Source: Cyclobacteriaceae bacterium (lineage in GTDB: Bacteria; Bacteroidota; Bacteroidia; Cytophagales; Cyclobacteriaceae). Taken from it: a DNA stretch of 64,000 nt. The translations under genes and the position numbers were made by a program. Positions within the stretch are counted from its first letter, which is position 1. Each line of letters begins with the position of its first letter. The notes below the pieces were generated by a model. The model searched no databases, was not told where the DNA came from, and worked only from the letters and a program-made list of their open reading frames with translations. The stretch spans positions 1 through 64,000 of the forward strand of contig JAHBUD010000001.1 in NCBI GenBank assembly GCA_019638255.1. Direction: 5' to 3'. Below, piece by piece: positions 9,550 to 17,866 of this stretch.

Positions 9550-9557
9550 TACCTTTG
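9550..9557 (+). promoter_or_regulatory. Possible -7 box upstream of the histidine kinase
   Basis: TACCTTTG fits the TAnnTTTG -7 element of Bacteroidota promoters. No TTG lies 19 bases upstream, and the box sits only 5 bases before the ATG at 9562, so the transcript would be nearly leaderless there or would use the ATG at 9598. Confidence 0.35.
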
Positions 9558-9561
9558 CTGT

Positions 9562-11022
9562 ATGAAAAATGTAGGCCATGCATGGACTATTGCCCTGATG
9601 ACCAGCAGCATACTCTTGTTGCTGATGTTGCAGGTGCTTTGGCTGCGCAGTGCATATAATGATGAGTTAGACTCGCTGAAAAAGGAAACCAATGCACTCT
9701 TCCGAAGCACTATTATTTCCATGCACGACTCACTGTTGCTTTCCAAGGTAGAGCCTGTAGGTAACGGAACTGCAACACAAATCATGAGGGATAGCACCGG
9801 TATTCAGTTTTGGAGTACGCGAACTTTCAAGGACTCTATTCGGTTTGACAAAAATTTTCAGCGCAGACTTCCTCCCCGCTTTGAAATCAGGGATTCAACA
9901 GCACAAATCGATGTCTACATAGCATCGACCACCGGAAGCGATAGCATAAGACAAGTTCTTCGTCCGTTGTTGGCTGATGTAGATAAGAACCGTCAGCCGG
10001 GGCGCTTCCTGATACGCATTGGAATGGATACGTTGAGTATTTCATCTATTCAAAATAAGTACAGCGATACACTGTTTGCATCGGGCATTCAGTTAAAACC
10101 AAGTGTAACCATTGTTCGCAAACCTGGTGAAATGGAAACTTCAGGTAACGTGTTGATAACGGAACCATTTTTTCTACCACATTCACCCGTTTATGCTGCA
10201 AGGTTTGAAAGTATTCGTCCGGTTATTCTTGCTAAGATTGCTCCGCAGATTGTCTTTTCAGTAGTGCTTACTCTCCTTACCGTTACAGCTTTCTTCTTTA
10301 TGTACCGCAATATTCGCGCACAGCAAAAACTGATGCAGCTCAAGAACGACCTGATCAGCAACATTACACATGAACTAAAAACACCTGTCAGTACCGTGAG
10401 TGTAGCCCTTGAAGCACTAAAGAATTTCAACGCGCTGGATAATCCTCAAATGACAAAGGAGTATTTGGATATTGCCACACACGAACTCGACCGACTCACC
10501 TTAATGACCGAGAAGATTCTTAAGACAGCCGTGTTTGAACAAAATGGACTGAAGCTGAACCTTCAGCCTGTTGATCTTCAAGAGATAGTTGATCAGGTTA
10601 CCAGCTCATTGAAACTGGTTTTTGAAAAACACAAAGCAACTGTTGAATTTGAAAAGTTTGGTGATGACTTCTCGGTTTCCGGAAACGAAGAACACCTGAC
10701 CAATGTAGTTTACAACCTGCTCGACAATGCCATTAAGTACAGTGAGCCCGGTTGCAGGATTGTTATATCATTAAAGCAGCAAGGAAATCAGGTACTGCTA
10801 AGCATAAAAGATAGTGGCATTGGTATTCCGGCTGAGTATCAGAAGAAAGTATTTGAAAAATTTTTCAGGGTACCTACCGGTGATGTACATAACACCAAAG
10901 GTTATGGCCTTGGCTTAAGTTATGTGGCGAGTGTAGTAAGGAGCCATAACGGAAGCATTAAAGTAGAGAGCGAACCCGGAAAAGGCAGTATGTTTGAAAT
11001 TATATTGCCTGCAACATCCTGA
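9562..11022 (+). CDS. Sensor histidine kinase (HAMP-less, two TM segments)
   Basis: Membrane sensor kinase of the PhoR-like class. One TM segment lies near the N-terminus (IALMTSSILLLLMLQVLW), followed by a periplasmic sensor of about 200 residues and a second TM (IVFSVVLTLLTVTAFFFMY). The H-box is LISNITHELKTPVSTVSVAL with the phospho-acceptor His. N, G1 and G2 boxes are present: NLLDNAIKYSEPG, DSGIGIP and GYGLGLSYV. The ORF is open from 9505, but the ATG at 9562, or the one at 9598 which lies better downstream of a TACCTTTG box (9550-9557), is more plausible. The response regulator follows after two bases. Confidence 0.92.
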   Translation: MKNVGHAWTIALMTSSILLLLMLQVLWLRSAYNDELDSLKKETNALFRSTIISMHDSLLLSKVEPVGNGTATQIMRDSTGIQFWSTRTFKDSIRFDKNFQRRLPPRFEIRDSTAQIDVYIASTTGSDSIRQVLRPLLADVDKNRQPGRFLIRIGMDTLSISSIQNKYSDTLFASGIQLKPSVTIVRKPGEMETSGNVLITEPFFLPHSPVYAARFESIRPVILAKIAPQIVFSVVLTLLTVTAFFFMYRNIRAQQKLMQLKNDLISNITHELKTPVSTVSVALEALKNFNALDNPQMTKEYLDIATHELDRLTLMTEKILKTAVFEQNGLKLNLQPVDLQEIVDQVTSSLKLVFEKHKATVEFEKFGDDFSVSGNEEHLTNVVYNLLDNAIKYSEPGCRIVISLKQQGNQVLLSIKDSGIGIPAEYQKKVFEKFFRVPTGDVHNTKGYGLGLSYVASVVRSHNGSIKVESEPGKGSMFEIILPATS

Positions 11023-11024
11023 TT

Positions 11025-11711
11025 ATGAGTAAAACCAAAATACTCTATGTTGAAGATGAGCCCTTTTTGGGACGGATCGTAAAGGAAAGTCTTGAAAGCC
11101 GCGACTTTGACGTGAGCATGGCCGTTGATGGTAAACAAGCTGTTGCACAGTTCAAAGAAGTTCATCCGGATATCTGTGTGCTTGATATCATGCTTCCGCA
11201 AAAGGATGGATACTCCATCGCCAAAGAGATACGCGAAATAAATCCTTTGGTGCCCATCATTTTTGTAACCGCAAAAACGCAAACCGAAGATCTGCTGAAG
11301 GGATTTGAATCGGGTGGTAACGACTATTTGCGAAAGCCTTTTAGCATGGAGGAATTGATTGCGCGGGTAAACAATTTACTAATCATCATCCGGCAGCGTC
11401 AACAACCTGCAGCCGAAGTGATTTCATTAGGTAAGTACGAGTTTTCTGTTCATCGGTATGAATTGAAACTTCATCATTCGGTTAAAAAACTCTCACACCG
11501 TGAAGCCACTTTGCTAAAAATTTTGTGCGATAACCGCAACACCACCGTGAGCCGCAAAGAGATACTGATGAACCTGTGGGGCGATGATTCGTTTTTTAAT
11601 TCCAGAAACCTGGATGTGTACGTTACCAAACTGAGGGACTACCTGAAAGAAGACCCGGCCATAAAGATCATCACAATCAAAGGGATCGGGTATCACTTCT
11701 CCACCAACTGA
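11025..11711 (+). CDS. OmpR/PhoB-family response regulator
   Basis: A 228-residue two-domain response regulator paired with the kinase just upstream. The receiver domain (about 1-120) has the acidic pair VEDEP, the phospho-acceptor Asp in VCVLDIMLPQKDGYS, and the conserved Lys in DYLRKPFSMEELIARV. The C-terminal winged helix (about 130-226) ends in NLDVYVTKLRDYLKEDPAIKIITIKGIGYHF, typical of OmpR/PhoB. The obvious candidate target is the divergent GLPGLI/barrel operon, which is inference from position. It converges on the gene at 11727. Confidence 0.95.
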   Translation: MSKTKILYVEDEPFLGRIVKESLESRDFDVSMAVDGKQAVAQFKEVHPDICVLDIMLPQKDGYSIAKEIREINPLVPIIFVTAKTQTEDLLKGFESGGNDYLRKPFSMEELIARVNNLLIIIRQRQQPAAEVISLGKYEFSVHRYELKLHHSVKKLSHREATLLKILCDNRNTTVSRKEILMNLWGDDSFFNSRNLDVYVTKLRDYLKEDPAIKIITIKGIGYHFSTN

Positions 11712-11726
11712 AAAATTTTCTGTGCT

Positions 11727-12329
11727 TCAATTACTGAAAAGCACCAGGCCTATCTGGAAACCCAATCCTGAAAAATTCTTCACATCAATATGATCGGATT
11801 TGTTGGTGGTATAATCCCACGTAACGGATGCTTTCAATCCGAGTGCAGAATATTTCTCGAACCGAAAGTATGTTCCCAGCTCCGGCCGGATAAGAAATCC
11901 AAATTTCTCATCAACCTCCGTATAGGCATTATAATAAATGGTGTAGTCAGTAAACGAAGCTCCGGCACCAAGTGCAACATACGGAACAACCAGACCATCG
12001 TGAATAAAAAAATACTTCCCGCTACCGGTCAGTGTATAGTAGTACATATAATTAAACATATCGGTAGTAATGGCACCGCCCGGATAGGTATAGGTCTGGC
12101 GAGGCACATAGTCATCCAGCACGGCATATCCACCATCAATTCCAAAACCAAAACGCTCATTTAGAAAACGGGTAAACCCCACACGAAAATTGTTAGTACT
12201 GGTATTACCAACATACTCCTTATAAGTAGGCACCATAATCGACCAAGTCACATGAAAACCTGACTCAGCCACTTGGGCAACTGCAGAAGCGCTCAACAGA
12301 AAACAAGTCAAAAAAATAATGCTTCTCAT
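11727..12329 (-). CDS. Outer membrane beta-barrel-like exported protein
   Basis: An exported protein of about 200 residues. I chose the start at 12329 because MRSIIFLTCFLLSASAVAQ is a good signal peptide; the open frame extends upstream to 12404 but that part overlaps the preceding gene. The mature protein alternates polar and aromatic residues, with Gly-Tyr-rich strands (FGFGIDGGYAVLDDY, YVALGAGASFTDY), and ends in a hydrophobic strand, FQIGLVLFSN. This fits a small 8-stranded outer-membrane barrel. It starts one base after the DUF4136 stop codon, so the two form an operon. The specific function is unknown. Confidence 0.7.
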   Translation of the reverse strand: MRSIIFLTCFLLSASAVAQVAESGFHVTWSIMVPTYKEYVGNTSTNNFRVGFTRFLNERFGFGIDGGYAVLDDYVPRQTYTYPGGAITTDMFNYMYYYTLTGSGKYFFIHDGLVVPYVALGAGASFTDYTIYYNAYTEVDEKFGFLIRPELGTYFRFEKYSALGLKASVTWDYTTNKSDHIDVKNFSGLGFQIGLVLFSN

Positions 12330-12330
12330 A

Positions 12331-12966
12331 TCAATCTTTGGATATATAAGGTGATTGCCCGAAAGCCTGATCGACTGCTTCCAATGTTTTCTCACGTAAA
12401 CCAATAATCGTATTCAGGTCACCAATAAAAGCCTTCCAAACTATACGATACTGATTGCCAGTTGCATTTTTAATATCCACGATTTCAATTACCATCGTAG
12501 TATAGTCGGATACATATGTGTTAACGATCGGGAAGTAGTAACCATAAAAACCGAAGTACCCTGGATAAAAACCCGGATAGGTTATGGTTTGGAAAAAGGT
12601 GAAGTTGTTCAAAACGGCTATGTTCACAGCAAAGTCAGGACTGTCATCTTCTGCAACCGGAGTGAAGCCACGAACACCAAGATTTTGTTTAGCCAGGCTG
12701 ATGATCGGTAGTGCATAACCACCGGTAATGTTAAAATCAGATTCAATCAGGTAAGTGGCGTTGCTACGATTGGAAACAAAGCCGATGGTATCTTCACGAA
12801 TGACGAACGTATTGTAGGTGTTGAATACATTGCCTGAACTACTGATCACTGACTGATCGTACTGCGTTTGCACCACCAGATCGCGCGCCAATTCACCAGA
12901 ATCTGGCCGGAGACCACATCCGTAAAGTGACAGCAAGCCAACCACAGTCAAAAACGAGTTTCTCAT
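12331..12966 (-). CDS. DUF4136-like lipoprotein
   Basis: A putative lipoprotein of about 211 residues. The chosen start (12966) gives MRNSFLTVVGLLSLYGCG, where LYGC is the lipobox; the open frame runs back to 13014 but those residues do not look like a signal peptide. Features that resemble DUF4136 are the early phrase YNTFVI, LAKQNLGVRGFTPVAEDDSPDFAVNI in the middle, and a C-terminal segment with IVDIKNATGNQYRIVWKAFI. It is co-transcribed with the barrel protein that follows. The cellular role is not known. Confidence 0.75.
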   Translation of the reverse strand: MRNSFLTVVGLLSLYGCGLRPDSGELARDLVVQTQYDQSVISSSGNVFNTYNTFVIREDTIGFVSNRSNATYLIESDFNITGGYALPIISLAKQNLGVRGFTPVAEDDSPDFAVNIAVLNNFTFFQTITYPGFYPGYFGFYGYYFPIVNTYVSDYTTMVIEIVDIKNATGNQYRIVWKAFIGDLNTIIGLREKTLEAVDQAFGQSPYISKD

Positions 12967-13170
12967 ACTAATATTGTAAACGAAAAATGGGTTATCAAAG
13001 TGCTTGTTAGACACACATATAAATCAAAAAGTTTAAAGTCGCTTTTAAAATTGTCCGTATCCAATTTTAATGCAACGCTAAAAACTTGCTACGGTGAGCA
13101 TGCCTGGCATTGTGAAAGAGTGTACTCAAAAATATATTCAAATCCTCCATCAAATCTTTAAATTAGCTTA

Positions 13171-14448
13171 ATGAAGAATTTACTTTATGCAACAAGTCTT
13201 TTAGTGATCCTGTCGGCATGTACAGCATCCGAAAAGAAGACACCCTCTTTTAAATTGATTCCTGCTGAACGCTTCGTGTTCAAATCATTCGTGGATTGCA
13301 ACATGGCGGAAGCCTGGATCGGTGATACCCTTAGGATATTTCCGGGTAAATACGGGGAAGACCCTGTATGGGGAGATGCGCGCGAACTGAAGTATGCCGA
13401 TGGTCTTCATGCTGATGAGGTTTTTCTCACTCCTCATGAAAAATTCAAAGAACCGATTATGCCTCCCAATGCGCCCGTGGGAACAGATGGCCTGCATGGA
13501 GCAGTGTGGTTTGAAACCGTTTACCAGGATGTACAAGATGCCAGTGGCCGTACACTTTATGCAGTTTACCACAATGAAAATTATCCTGAAACACTTCCTT
13601 ACAACGAAGCCACCGGTGAAGGATACCTTGATAAAAATTGGCCGCAAGGGCTTCGGGGGCCAGAGTCGGCTGCCGCAGTGTGCCGTATTGGAATCATGAA
13701 ATCAACTAATGGAGGTAAACAGTGGGAGAATAAAGGAATCTTTATTGAAGATCTCCAACCCCGTATGATCCTCACGCCACACAATTATTCCAACACGTTT
13801 GCCGGTGGTGTGGGCGATCCTTCAGCCGTGGCCAGCGGTGAATACCTTTATCTCTTCTATGGAGAATATAGTTACCCGGGTGTTTATGATTCTTTCGCAT
13901 ACAGTCCGGAGGTTGAGGCTAGCGGACAATGCATCAGTATAGCCCGCATTAAATTGACTGACTTGGAAAATCCTGTGGGCAAAGCCAACCGCTGGGACGG
14001 TACTGGGTTCAATGCCCCGCATAACGGTATCGGCAAGCCAATTCCTTCCTTACAAATACCGGCAGAAGAAGGTGGCGGACCAGCATCCGGTAAAGGGCAA
14101 TACCATTGGGGGCCTTCGGTGAGTTGGAATTATTACTTGAACTGTTGGGTAATGCTAATGGGCAAGGTGGAGGACACTTCCTGGAAAGGCAGCAGCATCT
14201 ACATCTCCTTCAATATGAACAAAGATTTAGGAAAAGGTGATAACGCCATTCAGTGGAGCAAACCACAACTTGTGCTCACCAAACCGGGACGAGTGCTTTG
14301 GTATCCGGCCTTGCAACCCATAAACACCGAAGAAGATATCAAAAACAAAAACACATCGATGAAGACCGGTAAGCGGGCAAGGCTTTTTGTGAAGGACAGT
14401 GAAGCGAACGAGTACAGCTCCATGTTCATTATCGAATTTCAGAAGTAG
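13171..14448 (+). CDS. Predicted exported lipoprotein, possible beta-propeller
   Basis: A 425-residue lipoprotein; the signal ends in the lipobox LSAC at about residue 17. The sequence has several motifs seen in carbohydrate-active or sialidase-like propellers: MKSTNGGKQWENKG, which resembles an Asp-box, plus GVGDPSAVASGEYLYLFYGEYSY and WGPSVSWNYYLNCWVMLMG. I do not recognise the family with certainty; a GH43- or DUF4185-like propeller is the best guess. It converges with the CDSGH-type gene at 14449, whose end directly abuts this stop codon. It stands alone on the plus strand. Confidence 0.5.
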   Translation: MKNLLYATSLLVILSACTASEKKTPSFKLIPAERFVFKSFVDCNMAEAWIGDTLRIFPGKYGEDPVWGDARELKYADGLHADEVFLTPHEKFKEPIMPPNAPVGTDGLHGAVWFETVYQDVQDASGRTLYAVYHNENYPETLPYNEATGEGYLDKNWPQGLRGPESAAAVCRIGIMKSTNGGKQWENKGIFIEDLQPRMILTPHNYSNTFAGGVGDPSAVASGEYLYLFYGEYSYPGVYDSFAYSPEVEASGQCISIARIKLTDLENPVGKANRWDGTGFNAPHNGIGKPIPSLQIPAEEGGGPASGKGQYHWGPSVSWNYYLNCWVMLMGKVEDTSWKGSSIYISFNMNKDLGKGDNAIQWSKPQLVLTKPGRVLWYPALQPINTEEDIKNKNTSMKTGKRARLFVKDSEANEYSSMFIIEFQK

Positions 14449-14643
14449 CTAACCCTGAAAGTTGATTTTCTTATGGGAACCATCGCAGTAAGGTTTGTTG
14501 GCTGAGCCACCACACCGACAGAAAGCAGTAGCATTATGCTTTTTGGTGAGCGTACCTTTTGAGTCTTTCACTGTTACATTTCCGTAAACCATGAGCGGAC
14601 CGTTTGCGGTGGCCTCCACAATGGTTTCAGAGTCGACTTTCAC
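14449..14643 (-). CDS. CDGSH iron-sulfur domain protein
   Basis: A 64-residue single-domain protein with the complete 2Fe-2S CDGSH signature, CRCGGSANKPYCDGSH, in the second half: three Cys and one His ligate the cluster. Such proteins are redox or cluster-transfer proteins of the mitoNEET superfamily. It is the last gene of the six-gene redox operon and starts 9 bases after the preceding 4Fe-4S gene. The N-terminal half (GPLMVYGNVTVKD) matches the domain that precedes CDGSH in bacterial homologues. Confidence 0.92.
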   Translation of the reverse strand: MKVDSETIVEATANGPLMVYGNVTVKDSKGTLTKKHNATAFCRCGGSANKPYCDGSHKKINFQG

Positions 14644-14652
14644 TACACTATC

Positions 14653-14877
14653 CTACGTGTCGCTATTCATGTAATAACTCAACGCACCGGAAGGACATTT
14701 CTTTACCTGGTTAACGATCTGTTCCGTAGTGGCTGCCTCAGGAACAATCCATGGCTTGCGTTGAGGATCGAACACTTCACCAAGACCGCGAAAGCAAATT
14801 CCAGAATGAATGCATTTGTCGGGTACCCATACAATAGTTACCTCGCCATTCGTATACTTTTTCGTGATGTCTTTCAT
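14653..14877 (-). CDS. Divergent 4Fe-4S mono-cluster protein (Fer4_19-like)
   Basis: A 74-residue protein of the Fer4_19 (YjdI-like) type. Visible Cys residues are KCIHSGICFRGL near residues 21-29 and KKCPSGALSYY near 60; the family binds one cluster with such a reduced Cys set. It has no signal peptide. Proteins of this family often lie next to, or are fused with, a CDGSH domain, as seen here with the following gene. It sits in the redox operon between OsmC and CDGSH. Its electron partner is unknown. Confidence 0.88.
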   Translation of the reverse strand: MKDITKKYTNGEVTIVWVPDKCIHSGICFRGLGEVFDPQRKPWIVPEAATTEQIVNQVKKCPSGALSYYMNSDT

Positions 14878-14923
14878 CGGTTTTTGATTTAGTTAAAAGT
14901 TATTTGTTCGGCCTGCTCTAAAA

Positions 14924-15337
14924 CTAAGAACCCGTCACAAACAACGATGTATCGATTTCGATAGGATTGACCAATGTTTTGTGCACAGGGCAAAGTTTAG
15001 CAATTTGAAGCAGGCGCTTGCGCTGCTCTTCATCAATGTTGCCGATGATTTCAACTTTTGTTGTGTAGGCTGTTTTACCATCGAAGGCTCCGTTGGATAC
15101 CTCAACCCTGATTTCGCGAACATCCCATTTTTTTCGGTTGGCATACATCCGGAGGGTTATGGCTGTGCAGGATGCCAGGCCCATACGAATAAAATCGCCC
15201 GGACGCGGGCCTAAATCTGTTCCACCCTCGTCTTTTGGTTCATCCGCTATTAACTGATGGGTTCGTGCCTGTAGCTCTGTTTTATAAATATCGTTACCGA
15301 TAATAGCCGTAGCCGACCTGATTTCATTCGTTTCCAT
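14924..15337 (-). CDS. OsmC family protein (peroxide reductase-like)
   Basis: A 137-residue OsmC/Ohr-superfamily protein. Both redox cysteines of the family are present: GLASCTAITLRMYA near residue 57 and AKLCPVHKTLVNPIEI near residue 116. Such proteins reduce organic hydroperoxides through a Cys pair recycled by lipoylated proteins or other thiols. The start overlaps the end of the nitroreductase gene by 14 bases, which supports co-transcription. The YhfA-like branch is another possibility, as the sequence lacks a clear Ohr N-terminus. Confidence 0.9.
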   Translation of the reverse strand: METNEIRSATAIIGNDIYKTELQARTHQLIADEPKDEGGTDLGPRPGDFIRMGLASCTAITLRMYANRKKWDVREIRVEVSNGAFDGKTAYTTKVEIIGNIDEEQRKRLLQIAKLCPVHKTLVNPIEIDTSLFVTGS

Positions 15338-15953
15338 GCTTAAAGCTACGATTCATCGTGAAACTTGAAACCGTGTATCGTGATCGTGGAGCAAGTTCAC
15401 GTTGCTTCAGGTTCTCCGGAAGCATTTCGGAATCTCCGGGATATCCAATAGCCATCACCACACCCAATTCATATTCTTCTGTTGGAATACCGAGTGACTC
15501 AACGAGTTTCTCTTTATTATATCCACCCATTTGATGCACATTGAGACCAAGCTCTGTTGCCTGGAGGGAAAGAAACGCATTAGCCGCGCCTAGATCGTAC
15601 CGAGCCGATCCGTTGGGCAAGCCATTCCTTAGCAGCTTTTTACGCGCCAGGCTTACCACCAACAATGGGGCATGTTTTGCCCATATTATATTACTCTCAT
15701 TCAGACATTCCAGTATTTCATTAAAAAGCTGCTGACCGCGGGTAGCATATAGATAAGTCCACGGTTGCTCGTTCATGCTGGAGGGTGCCCATCGGGCAGC
15801 CTCAAACAACGACTGAATTTTTTCTTCCGCCACTAGCATATCCGAATATGCCCGTAAACTTCTTCGCCTTTTAATACTATCCAGTACCCGAGATTCAATA
15901 TTAGAGGAGGTTTGCATTTTGGTAAGTTGAGCTTCCATGCTTAATTTATTCAT
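15324..15953 (-). CDS. Nitroreductase family protein
   Basis: An FMN-dependent nitroreductase-fold oxidoreductase of 209 residues. Typical segments are SIKRRRSLRAYSDM near the N-terminus (FMN phosphate binding), AARWAPSSMNEQPWTYLY, and a mid-protein DLGAANAFLSLQATELGL helix; LGVVMAIGYPGD is also characteristic. The substrate cannot be told from sequence; quinones or nitro-compounds are usual. A start at the internal Met of MQTSSNIESR would remove 12 residues and is equally good. The gene lies in the redox operon after the pirins and overlaps osmC. Confidence 0.9.
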   Translation of the reverse strand: MNKLSMEAQLTKMQTSSNIESRVLDSIKRRRSLRAYSDMLVAEEKIQSLFEAARWAPSSMNEQPWTYLYATRGQQLFNEILECLNESNIIWAKHAPLLVVSLARKKLLRNGLPNGSARYDLGAANAFLSLQATELGLNVHQMGGYNKEKLVESLGIPTEEYELGVVMAIGYPGDSEMLPENLKQRELAPRSRYTVSSFTMNRSFKHGNE

Positions 15954-16027
15954 AATCCCTTTATAACATAAAATTCTTCCTTTGGTTTAGCAGCACTGCA
16001 GTGTTCAATGATCCAACATTGTGAGTT

Positions 16028-16897
16028 CTAATCCTCAATCAGTACGCCCATTTTCCCCATCTGATAATCGCGCATGGCCTCCAAAATCTGTGTTTGATTG
16101 TTCATAACAAAAGGACCATGAGATACCACTGGCTCATTCAACGGCTCACCACTTAATAAAAGAACGCGTGTATCCGCCATAGCGGAAAGTGAAATTCCTT
16201 CACCATCATTGGCAAAGTGAACAAGGTGCAATTCTTCCACCATACCAAACCCGTCAACATTTAGTTTACCATCAAGCAGGTAGAGCATTACATTATGATG
16301 GCCCGGTAACGGAATAGATATTTTACCCCCCTCTTTAAACTCAATGGTAGCGGCATTCACAACCGCTTGCGATGGAACAGGGCCTTTCGTGCCTAAGAGC
16401 TCACCCGCAAAAACCTTCATGGTTATTAATCCATCATCCGATTTTATAAATGGAACATCTGCTGATGCCAATGGAAAGTAAGCGGGTTGATCCATTTTAT
16501 TCTTAGCCGGTGTATTAATCCAGAGCTGAATAATTTCCTGTCTTCCGCCAATTTCATGGATATCATGTGAAGGTCGTTCGCTGTGAATAATCCCCATACC
16601 CGCGTTCATCCATTGCGCACCGCCAGCATAAATGGTACTGTCATTTCCGCGGCTATCGCGATGATGAACTCCTCCTTGAAAAATAAATGTTACGGGTGAA
16701 AACCCGCGATGAGGATGCGGACCAACACCAGCACTATCGGGTTTCATGTGTGAAGGAGCCTTTATATTGGCATGATGCAGTAACAAAAATGGATCAATTT
16801 GCTGCACCTGCTGCGTTGGAAGGGGTTGCCGTATGGGCAGGCCACCCATGTCAGCCTCATGTGCGTAGAGTAGCCTGGCAACAGATCTTCGTTTCAT
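16028..16897 (-). CDS. Pirin family protein (second copy)
   Basis: A 289-residue bicupin pirin. The N-terminal cupin shows the metal-binding pattern HPHRGFSPVTFIFQGGVHHRDS and GMGIIHSERP (about residues 60-115), and the C-terminal pirin domain covers about 170-275. Bacterial pirins have quercetinase-like or regulatory roles; which applies here is unknown. It lies 25 bases after another pirin gene on the same strand. The two differ a lot in sequence and length, so they are not a recent tandem duplication. Both precede nitroreductase and OsmC genes. Confidence 0.9.
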   Translation of the reverse strand: MKRRSVARLLYAHEADMGGLPIRQPLPTQQVQQIDPFLLLHHANIKAPSHMKPDSAGVGPHPHRGFSPVTFIFQGGVHHRDSRGNDSTIYAGGAQWMNAGMGIIHSERPSHDIHEIGGRQEIIQLWINTPAKNKMDQPAYFPLASADVPFIKSDDGLITMKVFAGELLGTKGPVPSQAVVNAATIEFKEGGKISIPLPGHHNVMLYLLDGKLNVDGFGMVEELHLVHFANDGEGISLSAMADTRVLLLSGEPLNEPVVSHGPFVMNNQTQILEAMRDYQMGKMGVLIED

Positions 16898-16922
16898 AAT
16901 TTTTGAGCTTTACGCGTTAACT

Positions 16923-17633
16923 TTAATTCATCGGGACTTCTATCAACAAAACTTCAGACTGGCTATCCGAAACGATTGAAATTTTCTCCACATCCCAAAC
17001 ACCAAAACCATCACGCTTATTCAATTTCTGATCATGGATGGTTACATCGCCTTCGATTACAAAAGCATATACACCATTTCCTTGTTTGTTAAGTGTGTAT
17101 TCAATAGTTGCCGCCTTGTCAAATTTTCCAAGCGAAAACCAGGCATTTTGGTTAATCCATAAGGCACCATTACTTTTTTCGGGAGAAACGACTGTTTGAA
17201 ATTTGTTTAAGCGATCCGTTGCCGGAAAGAGTTTCTGATCGTAACGCGGTTGTATGTTCTTTTCTTTCGGAAAAACCCATATCTGCAGAAAATTTACATC
17301 TTCTGTTTTAGATGCATTCTTCTCGCTATGCGCAATGCCAGAGCCTGCGCTCATAATTTGTACCTCTCCGGATTTAATGATTCCATGACCTCCGGTATTA
17401 TCGCCATGCTCTAAAGCTCCACGAAGGGGAATAGAAATAATCTCCATGTTATCGTGTGGGTGTTGGCCAAAGCCTGCCCCACCCTTCACCACATCATCAT
17501 TGAGTACCCGAAGGGCACCAAAATGAATTCGGGTGGGGTCGTAATAGCCGGCAAAACTAAAGGTGTGGTAGGAATCAAGCCAGCCATGGTTGGCATGACC
17601 CCGGGTATTGGCTTTATGCAAAACGGTTTTCAT
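16923..17633 (-). CDS. Pirin family protein (YhhW-like)
   Basis: A 236-residue pirin of the compact YhhW type. It starts with HKANTRGHANHGWLDSYHTF and carries the metal-site cupin motif HPHDNMEIISIPLRGALEHGD followed by GSGIAHSEKN. YhhW-type pirins can act as quercetin 2,3-dioxygenases in vitro. It is the first gene of the six-gene redox operon. The upstream region carries a strong palindromic operator candidate (17666-17686) and a second palindrome (17692-17707), so this promoter is probably tightly regulated. Confidence 0.92.
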   Translation of the reverse strand: MKTVLHKANTRGHANHGWLDSYHTFSFAGYYDPTRIHFGALRVLNDDVVKGGAGFGQHPHDNMEIISIPLRGALEHGDNTGGHGIIKSGEVQIMSAGSGIAHSEKNASKTEDVNFLQIWVFPKEKNIQPRYDQKLFPATDRLNKFQTVVSPEKSNGALWINQNAWFSLGKFDKAATIEYTLNKQGNGVYAFVIEGDVTIHDQKLNKRDGFGVWDVEKISIVSDSQSEVLLIEVPMN

Positions 17634-17665
17634 CGTATTTCTGGATTAAAGGTTATCGAAGTTAT

Positions 17666-17686
17666 ATACAATTGTTGTATATACAA
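17666..17686. promoter_or_regulatory. MarR-type operator candidate upstream of redox operon
   Basis: ATACAA is followed by TTG and TTGTAT, an inverted repeat, and immediately by another ATACAA. The 21-bp block matches the block at 43454-43474 in 19 of 21 positions. There it lies between a marR gene and a divergent gene, so the MarR protein is the likely binder. Confidence 0.65.
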
Positions 17687-17691
17687 TAATT

Positions 17692-17707
17692 GGAACAAAA
17701 TTGTTCC
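17692..17707. promoter_or_regulatory. Second palindrome upstream of the pirin operon
   Basis: GGAACAA (17692-17698) and TTGTTCC (17701-17707) form a 7-bp perfect inverted repeat with a 2-base spacer. It is six bases from the first operator candidate. The binding protein is unknown; the HxlR protein encoded opposite is one possibility. Confidence 0.45.
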
Positions 17708-17792
17708 CCTAGCGAAAAAAGTCAGATAAAAGGAAATGTTAAACACAAAGATTGGTGCGGTATGATGCCTGAAACAACATATTAACTTTTAA

Positions 17793-17804
17793 GTAGGATA
17801 CTAC
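17793..17804. promoter_or_regulatory. Small palindrome before the hxlR-type gene
   Basis: GTAG-GATA-CTAC lies about 60 bases before the HxlR start codon. Autoregulation by HxlR proteins through GTA/TAC-type repeats is common, so this may be its operator, but the arms are only four bases. Confidence 0.3.
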
Positions 17805-17866
17805 CTTTTTGGAAAGTATTGGTAATTTAACCTTGGAATGCCTGAATTTTAAAACATTGAATTACC

